This document shows, in pieces, positions 23,830 through 38,300 of a DNA stretch of 64,000 nt (positions within the stretch are counted from its first letter, which is position 1; the number at the start of each line of letters is the position of its first letter). The DNA is taken from assembly GCA_029851415.1 (NCBI GenBank), contig CM056742.1:155253121-155317120 (forward strand), given 5' to 3'. Below the pieces are notes generated by a model. It ran no database searches. It worked only from the letters and a program-made list of their open reading frames with translations, and was not told where the DNA came from. This stretch comes from Eretmocerus hayati (taxonomy: Eukaryota > Arthropoda > Insecta > Hymenoptera > Aphelinidae). A program made the position numbers and the translations under genes.

Positions 23830-26090
23830 ATACTTATAAGTATACTCACAGTGCAAGCTGTGCAATGCGGCGCGCTGCTCCACGCTCGAAACTCACTTTG
23901 AACTCAATTTACTCAAAATTTAGATCTCCGACGTGTTAATTTCTTCACACCATTAAACGCGTGATGCAAAATAGCGTCAAATTATTCCATGAATGTCGAT
24001 TTTGGTCGTTGAGTTGTCGCACCAGCTCGTTTTAACGTGTTTATCCCATAAGATTACGTGTGTAAGGTTTTTTTCTGCCAAACGGGTTTACTCGTGATTT
24101 TCATCGCCAACCCCTACTTTTCTTGATGGATTATGATTCCTCATTAGTTTATCTATTAATATAAGTAACTTTTAAGCAATTTCTTCGTTTTGTTAAAATT
24201 TGCGCGAGCCTCCTTAAACAAGTAAAATCATGCTCACGGTCGGTTACGTTCGAATAGTAAAAATGGCTATTTTCGACTTGGTGAATGGAACCTACAGGTC
24301 GCTTCTGGCTTGAAGCTCGTCTCCAGAATCGTTTACACTTATTTAGGGATACTTTGGGGCGTACTTCGACACAGATAGGCACATATTAGTTCAGATGAAA
24401 GCATAAGCGACCGTGGCCAATGGTGCTGTTTTTGCAGAAATGACAGAATTCGTCATATTCAACGTTCTGCAAAAAAAATTCTACAATATTATAGCTCCGC
24501 AAATTCTTCTTACTCAAGAGGTAGTCTGGGACAAAATTTTCACCAAATTGAACTAAAATATATTGGAGTTATTCAGTGCTGAATTTTCGACTTTTTCGTA
24601 AATTGATCAAGTTCTATCGACTGTAGCTCCTAAGAAAAGTATGATTAGCGACTTTCAACAGTAGGCACATTGTACATTTCTCCAAGACCTTCAGAATAAC
24701 CCATATGAGAAGTCGATTATCACCGTCCTAGTCCGAGCTTTAGATCGTTAAGAAGGTGACCCAAAGTCACTAGAATTTGCTCTTGGTTGAGAGCTTACAA
24801 GATCCGCTAGGGTCGTTTATCAGTTTTGGTGAGTTTTTTGCAGAGAAGTACTCACATCAACGAGAAAAAAATACTCACGCATAATTAAAAATAGTTTAAT
24901 TTGGTCGGAGCTTTGATTTTTTGTAGATAGGCTTTGAAAAGGCTCAAATGGCGTTTTTACGGGTTGTAAGGCCCACGGGGGGGGGGGGGGGTGGTTGAAA
25001 AAATCTGAAATAAATTTTTTGTGCTATTTTAACGTGGGTACTGACAGGAGAAATTTATTTGGATTCCTTTCTAGATCCTCGCGGGTGACGATTTTGTCCA
25101 GCTTGCTCCAGAACTATTCATGTAACATCTTGCATGCCCACAAATAGGATTTGAATCCAATCTGATTGTATCACGAATTTCATGCGATTCTGTATCAATC
25201 TCTGATAATTTATTCTCGACTGATGCGCTGAATAAGCGTTTTTCCGTGGTAAGTCAAGAAAAACCATCGTGTATCTCTTGCAAAGAACGCTTTTCTCAAC
25301 AAGACTCGTGACTTCACTGACTTCACTGACGCTCAGCACTCGTATCGTGAAGAAAAGTTGCATATCCTACAACTCAGTACATGATATATTACCGTGAGGA
25401 TTTATATAAATAAATTGATATACAACCAATTATACATGATAAATAAACAACCGTTAGCCTAGCACGAACAAATATTGTCTCTCATAGAGCTCACGTGACG
25501 GACATATATTACAATTTTAAAATTGTTGTGGTTGGCCACTGCCGTAAACAACTCCCAAAAGAATGATTCATGTGCTATTTTAACAGTTATTTTCCAAAGG
25601 TTCTTGAGTTGACATGCCAGGGTTACGAATTTCGGTTACAAATCTTAGTAGGGATAGTGGATGACGAAAAGGTCACGCGCCGTATTTATGCCAATTCAAA
25701 TGGACGCTCATCGCGGGTTGCAGCAAATAAGATGCGAGCATTAAAATAATTTGTTGGCTTCTCGATTGAGTAATCTTATGTACGAGATGTTGGGATATCG
25801 CTTGAGAACTTCATTATTGCACCAAGAGGAGAATTAATCGAACGATTGCTGCGTGTTGAGGAATTGATTGAGAAGTCGCTTTTGTTCTTCCAAATTCAAT
25901 ATTTTAATGTGGCAGCAACTCTTTCGTAGTCCTGTATCCGGAGGACCAATCTTTGTGGAAAAAAATGCAATTTCCAGTTAAGATAAACTTAAAATTCAAG
26001 CTACTTCACCAAAATATTGTTCCTCAAAGAGAGTTTTGACATGCGAGGTTAACTATTTCACAGCAACCAAGGCTTATTCCAATTGAGGGG
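23830..26090. other. Intergenic, no gene seen
   Basis: AT-rich, with a 15-nt G run at 24977-24991. No family was recognised in the short frames present. Confidence 0.4.
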
Positions 26091-26094
26091 ATGG

Positions 26095-26470
26095 AAGGGA
26101 AAAGGGCGTAACCGCCATTACGCCCTTTTTTCCGCCCCGCCTTTTTTGAGCCTCTGTACCAAGATCTACCACCCCTCGAAATCCGTTTTTCGTAAGAACC
26201 CGAAAACTGCCTGACAACAAGAAGGTCGCAATGGCGCTTAAGCCCCTTTAACGGCAGAATGAAGCCACTTAAGCCCTTTCTCTGAATATCACGGCAGTTA
26301 CCCCTTTTTACCGGCATAATGATTGCACTTATGCCCTTTTTCTGAATATTACCGCAGGTACGCCCTTTTATTGGCAGAATGATTGCATTTTTACGCCTTT
26401 TTTTCGAATACCACGGCAGTTACGCCCTTTTATCGGCAAAATGATTGCACCTATGCCCCTTTTTCCGAAT
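26095..26470 (-). repeat. Minisatellite array, minus orientation
   Basis: Units of about 61 bp, each made of two of about 30 bp, repeat the words GGCAGTTACGCCCTTTT and ATGATTGCACTTATGCCC between about 26220 and 26470. A short palindrome (AAGGGCGTAACCGCC against its inverse) lies at about 26100-26130. Read on the minus strand the unit is AAAGGGCGTAACTGCC, the same family as 27055-27400. Confidence 0.7.
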
Positions 26471-27054
26471 AGCGCGCCATGGCACGTGTAAAAATACAGA
26501 CGCGAGGCCCGTGCATGTTCGAAAGCAAAGTGACGCCCACTACTAGAGGGTGTCGAGTTCAGCTTCGATGGATAGACCTTTGTGTAGTATCAGCAAGTGT
26601 AAATTTTGAAGTCGTAAGTAACTCTCGATTCATTTTTCGGTTAATCGATAATTTTTCTCAAATTTACAAATAATTTAATCAATACCAAACTGTAGCAGAT
26701 TGGAAAATTTGGGATATTACAAACGAGCGGAACAATAGCCAGACATCTAAGAATCATTATAAATATCTTCCGATGGAAAGAAAGGTCTTGAGTTTACCCG
26801 AAAAATTCCGAAGTGAAGTCAGTTCTGGAGGTCAGGCTGATGCCTAATTTCTTGTGATTCCAGTTGTGAAATTCAATTTCGAAATGATTTTATCAAAAAA
26901 ATAGACCTTGAATGACCTTCCGAGGCTCAATTCGGGTGAATATGTTGAAAACTAAACAAAATCCCTTAGTTTGGTTTTATGTTTTCTATGTCGATTCCAA
27001 CATGACAACATCGGTTGCCGAGTATAAGTATTACACGACTTTTAAAACATTTTG

Positions 27055-27400
27055 AAAGGGCGTAACTGCGATGAGTTAAGCTCAAAATGGCTTAACTGAC
27101 ATCATTGATTGCAGAAAGGGCCTAACTGCAACCAAAACTCATGAAAAGTGCGTAACTGCTATATTAGAATCCTAAAAAGGCGTAACTGCTATGATGGACT
27201 TTTAAACGGGCGTAACTACGATCATTGTTCTCAGGAAGGGCTTTATTGCATCCAAACAAGTTCAAAAGGGCTTAATTTTTTGCTCAACCCAAAGAGATTT
27301 GGAAAAAGGTCTTAAGTAGCTGACAGAAAAGATTTGAAAGGGCGAAATTACTCTGCAACGGGCGTAAGTGATGGCAAATCTGGAAAAAGGCCTAATTACC
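27055..27400 (+). repeat. 30-bp minisatellite array, plus orientation
   Basis: Eight consecutive units begin every 30 bp from 27055 (27055, 27085, 27115 and so on to 27265) with consensus AAAGGGCGTAACTGC. In each unit the first 15 or so bases are conserved and the second half is nearly free to vary. Decayed units continue to about 27400, with a stray copy at about 27740. It is the inverted counterpart of the array at 26095-26470. Confidence 0.75.
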
Positions 27401-30400
27401 AAGGAAATTTTTTAAAAAATTCTCATGAGCCTGGCAACGCTTTTCCACCGAATGTAACGATGAAAACATGTTATTCTACCTCAAAATTGAGTATTTTCAC
27501 CCTCCTCTAGTGAAAATAAGTTCTCACCATTTTCACAAGACTAATGGAAGCTTCCCGTGTCCATAGAACTGTTAAGCATGAATCAAGTCACCCCCTCGAG
27601 CACCCCCTAGCAATCAGATATCTTCCAAAACATGTCCAGAGATATTCTTGTCGAATTTGGAGACAATTGGATCTTATCTTGAGATTCTATTACGCTTTTT
27701 GTGAGGAAATAGGACCGAAATTGGACCCTATATTCGGAAAAAGAGCGTAACTGCATTTTTTGAAAAAGCTGGAAAAAGCTCAAAATCAAGTTTGAAAGGA
27801 TTTTACTTGATCTCAAATTTTTTTTATCCAAAGTTCACCTCACAACTAACCAATCACATTTGAATGAATTTTATGATCGAAACAATAATCTTTGTATCAT
27901 TTCCTACCGCATTGCATAATACGAATCAAAATCCCTGAACTATCAATTCTGCATCAAAATTGAAACCGGCAACCCCACAAACCTCCAAATCAATCAATCA
28001 TCAACTCCAACAGCAAAAACTTGGGTCAAAGAGCGTACCGACAAGAAGTTCAAGTAGCTTGGAGCTTACTCGCTAATAAGTAGACACCGCAACTGATGAA
28101 CCTGCCGATCCAAATAGATCGATTGATACCCTAGCATTAGCCACACGCTGTGTGCCATCCGTAGCAAATAGATCTGAGGCCACGTACAGCTCGCAAGCTC
28201 TGGGATATTTGCAGCGAGGGCACGTATAGTCACAGCGACTATTCAACAGCGTATACGCAAGCTCATAAGCACCTGCAGTTGCATCTGAGAGCCGATGTAT
28301 ACATGCGTGTGCTTATGAGTATGAGAGTCTGCTGCGCTATACTCTTAAGCGATTGCCGCGCTGCTGACATAGATAGCCCGGCAAATTTGCAAGCTCTCAG
28401 AGTAAAAGCTTAATTCAACAGATAGTCAGTCGCGGAGCCGTTGCCGTCGAGCCCGCCCGCGGATAACCGCTCATTGCAGTGAGCCTACGTTTATATCTTG
28501 ACATTTTTTTTTCGCATCTAGTCACGACCACTTTGCGCCCACGTTTGGCACTCTTTTATTTTTCTCTCATTCTCTTACTTTCGCATTTTTCATGCATGCT
28601 GCTTGCAAGCTCGCACAAAAAAATGTCGAAATTTCATTGCATTCTCGTGGAAGCTCGAAGCGATCGGTTGCGTGACAAAAAGTGATGATATGAAAATCGA
28701 ATAAAATACCGATCGTTGCGGGCAATTTTTGAATTTCGCGCCACAACGAAAGCTTGACTTTGCAGTGCTGTTTTTTCTGTGTATCGCCATGATTTTTTAG
28801 TCAATACGCTTCATTCATTCGCAATTATGCACCATGCTCGCTCATTATTCACAATTACGCTGGAAGCTTTGTAAAACTGCTTCGCAAGCTCTAAAACATA
28901 TCTCACTCGCTCGATTGAAGAGGTGTTGGGACACTCTGTACAAGAAAGAAGTTTTGGTGAAGAAAACATCTGGGACTCAGGCCATGTGATGTGTGCTGTG
29001 TGCTGTATCTGCCGTTCGTAGTGTATATTAGAGTGACTTCGATCTGATCTCAGAAAAAAATGAGAAAATTCGACGCTGCGGTGTTCATCTCATTGCAACA
29101 TCGAGCCGAGCGGACCTTAGACACATAAGTATCGCCTCAACAGACTCTTTTAACAATCTCGATTGATCCCCAATCTATCGAATTTGATTACTCAAATCAT
29201 TCGGAGCACGTCATTTTCTAGTACTGCATTCCCATTACTCAGTTTTAGGATTTATCTAAAGTTTTTTCATTTTTCTCGGCAATTTATTTTTGAACGGTTG
29301 GATTCTGAGCGAAAAATTCAGTCCCCAGAATAACCAAAGAATCCCGTCTATTATCTTGGAACATTTTTGGAGATTCCCATATATTCGTATGAAGTTTAGA
29401 GGGTGTTGAAACTACATTATGGACGAGTGACTTTCCTCAACTACTTGGCTTGAACATTGAGAATATTTATAATCAATATTCTACGATCGAAGAAATGAAA
29501 AGTGAATCGGTATATCGTTGCAGTTTGTCACGTCATGCTGTTCGTCTCAGTCTTTTCTATTATTATATCGAGTGCTCTGGTTTCTTTTTTGCTACGCGAA
29601 TCGAGTCAGCCCAGTGCAGCCTTTTTCGCGTTTCGTATCCTTCATCGGTATCGATGCTTTCTTTCTCGTGTCTCGTCGCGCGGCGCCGCGCTGAAAATGT
29701 TCTATATCAGAATATATATCTATGCCTCGATACTAATGTGTCGATCTGTGATGAAAGCGATTCAACTGTGGTTCAAACATCTTCTGTCAATGATCATAGT
29801 CTATTACAATCATACAAGGACGTACTCAATCTTGTGGTTTATGCCATGTTTGCTAACGGACAAATAACTTTTCAAAAAAATATGTAACTGCAATGATAAG
29901 TTCTGTGAGAAAAAGCCAAAAAAGGTTCGGGACGAGGTTGAAATTTTCGTAAAACATTGTCCGGGACGCTTAAACTGACGTGAAAACTTCTTTGAAAATC
30001 GCAATGAAACAGAAATGGTGTGAAAAAAAGCAAAAGGCAATAAAACAAGACGAGTAAACGAAACCAGAAAATCTTAGAAAACAAATTGAATCGAAAACTG
30101 TGGGTAATTCTCATCGATTTGCAACAAAATTTCTAGCTGGTGGTATTCTGTAGAGTCTGTATTGATGAAATCACTTTACAACATAATTCTTGGACAGATA
30201 ATGATGATCATGTTCTCAAAGTTGGTAACGAAAACTTTAGGGTTAGAGTGGATAGGCTTCCTAGCCAGCTTGCAGGAATCGGACAGGCAAAGCTATCAAG
30301 ACCTTAAAAGAATGATCGCCCCTGGCATTTTATTTCAACCATTCTTGAGATTTTTAAAATAAATGTTTTATCTGATGAGACTTCCTATTCTTTCCTCATT

Positions 30401-32610
30401 GTCATTAACTCATACCAGAGATGAACGATATCACTGTACTTTAATGGAGGGCTCAATTTTGAACAATATGAAAGCACAAGTGCAGTTTCCACAATTTAGT
30501 TGTTTCATTTTGGACGTTTACAGCTTCACTCACCGTTCAAAAGGATCAATCTGCGAGCGTCCAAGTGTCGTCAAGAGGGTGATCATGTTCACGACATATT
30601 CTTAATTTCCACGACAGCTCTTCACATAGCAAACACATCATGAAAAACTCATTTGCACTCTGCTTCCGTGGTCAAATTTTAGATATTCATACGTGCGCTG
30701 GATGGTCTATTATTATTATATATTATGTTAGAGGTATGCGGACTGCAGCCAGCAAATTCTGGCGAATATTTGCAAGCATAGGTTACTCGAGGCCTCTTTT
30801 CACGCTATCTGTCTCGCGTTCGCCTATCTCTTTTCTCTTCTCTTGTCTGAGATGTATACCTTGGTCTCTTGTCTCTTTTTCTATAGCCATTCGTGTACTT
30901 TGTTTTCTCGGCTTCTCCTTTGTTATGCGGTCCGGAATTATGTAATGCTTTCACAGCAGAGCTACGACACTTTTATTGCTATTGATAATTTAAAGATTTT
31001 GACCATCAGAATATGAATATTAATTGATTTGTCCTCAATAATCCGGGAGAAAATCACGTCATGAGGTGATACTTCATGTCCTCATCCAAATTAAAGTTTT
31101 CAATAAAAATTATGGCCTGTTGATTTTGAATTATTGCGCAGATGAATTTTTGTATAAAGAAGTGTTCAAATCATAGAATTAATTCCAATTTTCGCACAAG
31201 GTCGAAAGCCTATAAGAAAAAGTTGTGCAAGAACCCGTGAATCAATGAGTTGGATTTTGTACATTCCACAGAACGGTGAAGCTGTCTCGAAAGACTCGCG
31301 TAAAATTAACGCGGGCGGGGGGGGGGGCGTTTTCTCTGGAGGACGTTCACGAGATTCTTTTAGGACAAAATCAGATCATAATTTTCAAGGATGGCTCGTT
31401 CTTCTGCAAAGTAAGGATTCTTGATCCTTTCGGTAACTCCGAAGGACTTTGGTTCAAAACGTATAATTTATCTACAAGTAAAGGTTCTTACAACTTTCGT
31501 TTCAGGTCGTGCATCAGTAATTTTTTCAAACCATATTTCCTTAAAATTAAATTTGTCAACTTGGGTAGATTTTAAGCTGGGGCGGAGGAGGGGATTGGTG
31601 TAGATTCAAATACGAGGTTCTTCTCGAAAAAGGAATTTTATGGAGGAATGAGGTTACATGCTGTCTCCTTTTTCACTATCCATCATGGTGCAATGTTCAT
31701 TTGTCATTTTCAATAATATTCTTCCTATGGATAGATTTGGTTCAATTTTAATCACTGAGTTTGTCAACCAATAGAAAAACTTCAAGTTGGTCGCATCTGG
31801 TTACATTAACGCTTTTCTGTGGTCAAAAAATGTTTTTGGGGTAGGAAATGGCAAAGAGTGGAGAATAAGATATTTCCATATTTTGCATTCCCATAAATAT
31901 AGCCCAATTTATAATCCAACATATTTTTTGTAACGGCAGCCTCTTTTCAGAATTTTCGGGATTCTTTGGATGCACCCTGAAAGAGCTATTTCAAACAGTT
32001 CAAAATCAAAGGTTCTACTGGCTGAACTATAGACAAACCAGGGGAATCCAAGAAATTCTAGAGCGGTCAATTCTGGTCATGCATCAAACATGACAATTGA
32101 CAAAACGACCACCGCTCTGATTGTCTTGGAACATAAGATCCTCGAAAAGCCACAGAGCATGTCAAGGAAATAACGAAATTCTACATGATAATGAAGATGT
32201 CTAATGCCATGAAAAGTCTCAGATGAAGAGTTGGTGCTAATTTTCATCTTTCTCTCTTGGGTTCGTCAGTGAAGTGATGAGACCTGTCTTACATGCTAGA
32301 TATTGTCAATGTGAAGAATTAGCTGAACGATGAAATTTGAGGCTATAAATATGACTGGAAAGAGTGAATATCAAGGCTATGGATTGTAGATTGATTATAA
32401 CATCACGTTTCTATAGCCTTATATTTCACCGTTAAGATAATTCCTCACATTGACAACAGTGTCTAATACAGGTGTCTTTTCGTCTTACTGACGTGCCCAA
32501 GATAGAGACTAGGGTGGAAAACATCATTTACAACATTAGTCATTTCAGTTCAGTACAATCTCGTAAAGGGATAGGGGCGAAAATCACGACCAACTCTCCA
32601 CATGAGACTT
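27401..32610. other. Intergenic, no gene supported
   Basis: More than 5 kb without a recognised gene. A GC-richer stretch at about 28100-28480 ends in an initiator-like TCAGT at 28426-28430 and could be a promoter or untranslated exon. Two overlapping frames at about 29450-29887 show no family and no codon signal I trust. An 11-nt G run is at 31317-31327. Confidence 0.35.
28426..28430 (+). promoter_or_regulatory. Possible initiator (TCAGT)
   Basis: TCAGT lies at the edge of a GC-rich block with CGCGGAGCCG just downstream. It could be the start site of the PDZ gene that first codes at 35237, or chance. No TATA or DPE match was clear. Confidence 0.2.
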
Positions 32611-33439
32611 TTAACCCTCGGCTGGCACACTTGGGTGGAGTCCACCCAAGGCCTCCTTCATGAGTACGCTACGATCGTAATTCAGAGTTCCCCGGGTTCA
32701 TAGTGACCTCTGTTGGTAGTCAAGACTTGCCACTTACCGACCGCGCACAGAACGCAAGTTTTGGTGCCCACAGCCGAGCCAAAAACCAAGTGGGTGTTCG
32801 ACACCCAGGTGTGCCAGCTATACGCGCTATTATTTAGTGCATTTTGTTGCAATAGTAAATTATCGCAAAAAATTGCAAAAAAAGGCCTTTCCACTAAAAA
32901 TATTCTAAAGGACGCAATTTTAAATAGAATGAGCTGAAAATTCAACTGAGTCATCTCGAGATCAAGTAGATATGAGAAAAAAAAAGTCCAGTGGTCGATT
33001 TTTCAATGGAGGTCTTCATTCCGGCATAATAGGTGAGAATAAAAATTTTCGATTCATGCGTCGAAATATGTCAGAATAAATACCTTATTTTCAAGATCCA
33101 CTCTTGCGCTACTTTTTCCTTGAATTGGCCTCATCTCGAGATGACTCAGTTAAATTTTTAGCTTAGTTGGATGAAAATCGCGTCGACTAGAATTTTTTTA
33201 GTGACAAGGGTGATTTTTTGCAAATTTTTGGACGTTTGTATTTTTTTATATTTTTCATTCGACCTTGACGACTATCTCGGTACGGTGATCCATTTAGAAC
33301 ATTTCAAAGAGGCTACAGAAAAATTTTGAAACCGAAAGATTGATTTTAGTAGCCACAGCATCAATTTTTCATCGTGGGTGTAATCCACCCAGGTGTGCCA
33401 GCTATGTTATGTGGCAGAAGAGTGCCAGCTAAGGGTTGA
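32611..33439. mobile_element. piggyBac-like MITE with TTAA-type flanks
   Basis: TTAA (32611-32614) is followed by CCCTCGGCTGGCACAC. The other end reads GTGCCAGCTAAGGG followed by TTGA (33436-33439), a one-base decay of TTAA. CCC/GGG ends next to TTAA are the piggyBac signature. Internal copies of ACCCAGGTGTGCCAGCT and an inner inverted pair (CAACTGAGTCATCTCGAGAT at about 32943 against about 33130) add structure. There is no transposase, so it is non-autonomous. Confidence 0.65.
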
Positions 33440-35236
33440 TAGCTATCAACAGGGTTTTTCTTATCTTCTTGACATGCTCTGTCACTTTTCGAGGATCTCA
33501 TGTTTCAAGGCAATCAGAACGATTGTCTGGCCGATTAATCGATTTCCATGTTGAATGCTTAAATGACTCTCAAAATCAGTTACTTCACAACTCCTCATAC
33601 CAAATTTTAAGGAGTGCATACCAATGCATATCAATACCAGTGGAATAGATCGATACTTTTAGAAACCTCAATCTCGGCAGAACTCTATAAAAATGTACAC
33701 ATTTTCGAACCCAGTTGGCAACTTACTAATATTCCGGTCAGACACCTATGAACCTTTTGAACTCGACAAAAAAAGTATTATTGAATAACATGATTGGGCA
33801 CGCACATACGTCGCATGTGTAACGAAAACTGAAATGAATTGTCGAGCATAGAGAAAATTTTGACGATGATACTGTTGGAAGACCATGCGATTGTTCATCA
33901 ACTATTGATGTTTCAAGTTACCATACAATAATTTTATCTTACTGGGGAAAACAATTTTAATATTTTTAGTACATAAATGATAGTTACATCTGATTTCGGG
34001 ACTTTCAAAATTAATTTGATGGGGACTAAAACTCCTACATAATCTCCTCAAAGGGGATATAAAAGTCATTACCCTGAGGAGCTGTCTGTGAGGTCAACAT
34101 CAAATTATTAGAAATGACTCCACGTTACACTGAGAGAAGACTTTTGCCGTCCAAACAATACGACTGTATTTCAACGTGATATTGCTGTCAGACCTATACG
34201 GAATTGTCACCAAAGCATTGTGATTTGTTATTGTAGTTAAAAAACTTCCAAGAATCTTGAGATTGGTAAATCCTCTGGACGGTATTATTTCGTGCAAAAA
34301 TTTGATGTCTCTAGTGGCAAAACAATCATAATGTGATTGTGACTCGATCAAGTATCGACGTATCCAAAATATATGCGCTATAATTATTTATTCCGGCAAA
34401 AATACCAGGTGCCAAATCGATTCGATGGCTTTATGCAGTGACGAAATCGGTACGGGTCTCCTGGCAATACCACTTTTTGGTCATACGACAAATCAATTCG
34501 CCGTCAAGAATTCTTTCTCAGTGTAGATGAATCGACTGATTCTTCATCATTCACCTTGGAGTAATGACTGAACACACTATCACACTATCAGAGTGGTTGA
34601 TGTGCATTTTTCAGTGTTGGTATTACGGATATAGCTTCCATATCCTTTAGATGATACTTTTTCGAGGCACCGTTCTCTCGCGTTGAAATATACTAATCCG
34701 CTACAAAAAATCCAACAAAAAATACAGATAACAAAGGTTGTACTTCTGAACTCAATGAACCGGACTATCATATCTGATTTCACGGCTCTTGAGGATCTGT
34801 ATTCTGGAGATGCCATTCTTCCCGTTTCATGTTTTCTTAGTCATGATGATTTTATTGAATAATCGCCCTTATTATGACGCGGTTAAACACCACCGAAAGA
34901 AAAAGGATCCTGGATCAGTGATACGTCAAAAATGTCAATCTTTTCATCAAGTGGTTCGAAAGAAGATTATGAAAGAAGCATAAATATTTGCAAAAGTTTA
35001 GATAATTTAGATGTCGTGCGTAAAGTGGTGAAACATGTGGTCTAGCTAGAAAAGTTGTGAATCGTGAATAATGAGCGAAGCGTGGCTTTAAAAAAAAAGA
35101 CCATAAAATTATATTGAGAGATGAAAATGACTAGAACTTTGTTCAGTTCAAGTGGTGCAATAGTGACAATGATGGCATGGAATGAACTTTAAAGAAAGGA
35201 CAAACGCATTGTTCACTTTTATAGATGTAGAGTACC
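33440..35236. other. Region upstream of the PDZ gene, no coding seen
   Basis: AT-rich. It must contain the 5' UTR of the PDZ gene, at least just before 35237. Confidence 0.4.
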
Positions 35237-35338
35237 ATGGCGACCCTTGACGTTAAATTTTCAAAATTCGATAATCGGCCATGGGGCTTTCGACTGGCGG
35301 GAGGAAGTGACTTCCCTGAGCCACTCACTGTGATCAGG
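35237..35338 (+). CDS. Zasp-like exon 1: start codon and PDZ first half
   Basis: ATG at 35237 (context TACCATGG) begins MATLDVKFSKFDNRPWGF. The exon ends ATCAGG|GTAAAT in phase 0 and includes the carboxylate-binding loop WGFRL. Confidence 0.85.
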
Positions 35339-38300
35339 GTAAATATTGCTTCTATTTAAAATGGTTATTAATATGCTTATTCAAACAACAAATCTTAGTA
35401 ATTATAATCTAAGAGAGTGTCAGTCATCATATCTAATTCAAGTCCAAAGTGATAATTAAAAAAACAAATTTGTTGAAAAAAGAAAAAAAAATTCATGTCA
35501 GTGAGATTTGAAAAAAATCAAATAAAAGACAACAGAAATTTTCGGTGAGCTAAACGAGGAATTCCAGGTGTCAGAAGGGAGTCTAGCAGAATGCATGGGC
35601 TTGAAAGTTGGAGATGTAGTCGTTAAACTGAATGATCAAGATGTGAGTGAGCTCACCCACGGTCAAGCTCACGAAGCGCTTGTCCTTGCTGGAAACAACT
35701 TCGTTTTAGCAGTTCGAAGGTAACTCATCAAATATCTACAAATTTCAAATCATCTGCCCAAATGTCTGACAAAAAATGTATAAGTAGATGTCTAAAAGAT
35801 ATTATAGTATCAATTACTCTCTTTTCGTATCATTCTCAACAAGTTTTGAATTTTATGCTGTCACTCATGGGCAAAAGCGACGGGTCATAAAACTCGTTAA
35901 TACATATCTTTCAACGATTCGTTAGTTGGTATCAGATTGATATTTATTGCAGTCAGAGAAAATTTACAAAATCTCGCACGAATTCGAGACATTCTTGTTC
36001 AGTCAATAGCATCACAATTTTATTGACTTTTGTTTATGAATCATCTTGTGTCTATTATTCTTGGAAATAAGTTGTGTTGAGGGTTCACGATCAATCAATT
36101 CTAGATTCTGTAACAACCTTGATCGACATTTTAACACGATGATCTATAGGTAAAACACCGAGAAGCTTATTTCAATGATCGAAAGAGACCCTTATAATTT
36201 TTATGAACTATTCATTCTGCATCATCGTCATTTCTAAACCATCTTGGATTTTCAGTTTGATTTCGTCTTTGTAGAAAAATTAAATTGTCTCACGATTGCA
36301 AATTACCTTATTCAAACAAAAGTACCCGACAGGAACGCTTTCTTCATCCTAATCATCTTTCTATTTCGAAATTTCGGAAAGCAGTTCTAGATCTGTGGTG
36401 CAAAATTGGTTCCAAATGAAATTTAACCGTAATTAATTAGATCACCTGGATCCCTATCTAAGTATCTAAGTGTGTTCTGAGATGGCTCAACGTGGATTCC
36501 AATCTCCCAAAAATATTCCAATTTATTTTTAGCTTGAAAAATTCTCTGCGTCTGGATGCATTGCATATACATTCAAATTGTTTTCATTTCACCGAGAAAT
36601 TGAAGTTGAAATCTTGTCTCAGTGATTCGAAGCAAATGTGAAGAACAGAATGAAATTTATCGTTGAAATTCATTGCAAAACCGAAATATGCCAAGTAAAC
36701 AACCCGAAATGGCAATCAGACGCGTGACACACACATCCAGCCATTCAACTTTTGAGCCATCAGAAACGAAAGCGACGCGTCGAGACGGATCGTGAAAAAT
36801 CTGAATTTCGCAAGGTAGTGGAAAAAGTTTGCAAGCATCAGGCAAGTGACCGGCCGGTTTTATCTCTTATTGCCTTGACGAAGCAACATGTGGCAATGTC
36901 GAGACTCAACTAGCCAACATAAATAGCTAACCCAGAATCAAAGCGTGGCTCATCATCTTGTCGCGAAAATATATATGTATATTATTATATGAGAGCTTGC
37001 GATTTGCATACCATACAACACCGATGTAGAAATGAATTTTGATATTCATTTAATTAACAGCGTGTGCAAAATATGTATTTTACCTCGGTTTTTTTTTCAA
37101 ATTTTGAATATTGCGCTATCGTTTGACAGGTGTATTTTGTCTTCCTTACGTATAATCCAAGTTAATTTGTTTTTGTTTTGCACAAGTATAAGCGAGCGAT
37201 GCTGTAGTTTCTAATAAACATGATTTGAAATGATAGAAAATGAATAAGTTTGTTTACGGAAGAATTTTGGTCAATCGGATGTATGATTATTATTATTGTT
37301 TACGAGTCTCGATCTTTATGAATGAAAATTGTTTTGGTCAACTAATGTCGCGCACTCAGATTCCGGGCACGAGATTGTACATCTTTTCAGAAACCCAGGA
37401 TTTATTACCGGATTTCGGGTGATATTTTGAGGTGTTTATTTTTGGTCACCTGGTATTAGCGAATTCGATGCTTATTTTTGACATCTTATCGAAGCTGAAT
37501 CGGACCAGAATCATCATTCAGATCAGAGTCGAATTTTAGAGTCATTGACCTGGCAGTTTTAGATCCTTGAGATAGATTCATGAAATTTTTTTTCTACCTA
37601 TTTTCTGTAAAATTTATTCTTACTTCTTGAATTATGAAATCGTGAGAAGTTCCGTAGTCTAAATAGAATAGAATAGATTGAAAAAACATTTTGAATGGGA
37701 GTTTTGGCCGTTGGGCCAATCAAGGATTAAAACTAATTTTTTTGTCAATCAGAAAAAGTTTGAATCCCGAACGCATTGAAGACTGGAATTTTGATTCATC
37801 GTCAAGATGTCTCAGTTACAGTCATTGCCAAAAATAGAGTAATTAATTTGTGTGCACAGGTGGTGCCACAAGTTTTTTTTTCTTCGACTTCATCACACGA
37901 CTCAATCACACCACTTGAACAAAATATATTTGGATGCTGAAATTGATACAACGGCTTAATTTCTCATGGAACTAAAGTCAGACTGATATCAGTAGATTTG
38001 CAAAATATGTTCAACGAGATGAAACAATTATTTATGAAATCCTGGTCGTTTTTTCGGTAAGGATTATTGGGATTGTCCTCGTTTTCAATGCGCGTTTTTT
38101 TAAGTTAGCCGAGAAGTTAGTGATTGGAGCTAATGATGTGTCATCAATTTGAACATTTGGCGAAATTCATTTCAACAATGAACAAAAATTTTTGCATCGC
38201 AACTAGAAATAGATATTCCTGCGGAACAAAACCTTGAATGCTCGTGGGAAATACCTTCGTCAAAGCTTAGGGACAAATGAAAATTTCGTTTTTCGAGCTA

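Noticed and set aside
27055..27400. CRISPR-like pattern (constant and variable parts at 30-bp spacing)
   Set aside because: The conserved part is only about 15 bp and imperfect, units are too short for repeat plus spacer, there are no cas genes, and the host is eukaryotic.
29450..29887. Overlapping frames of 145 and 121 residues
   Set aside because: Neither shows a family or stable composition. One starts at a non-ATG codon. The hydrophobic start of the second could mimic a signal peptide by chance in T-rich DNA.
30363..30605. Hammerhead core word CTGATGAG near 30373
   Set aside because: No GAAA partner or stems in the right places; chance match.
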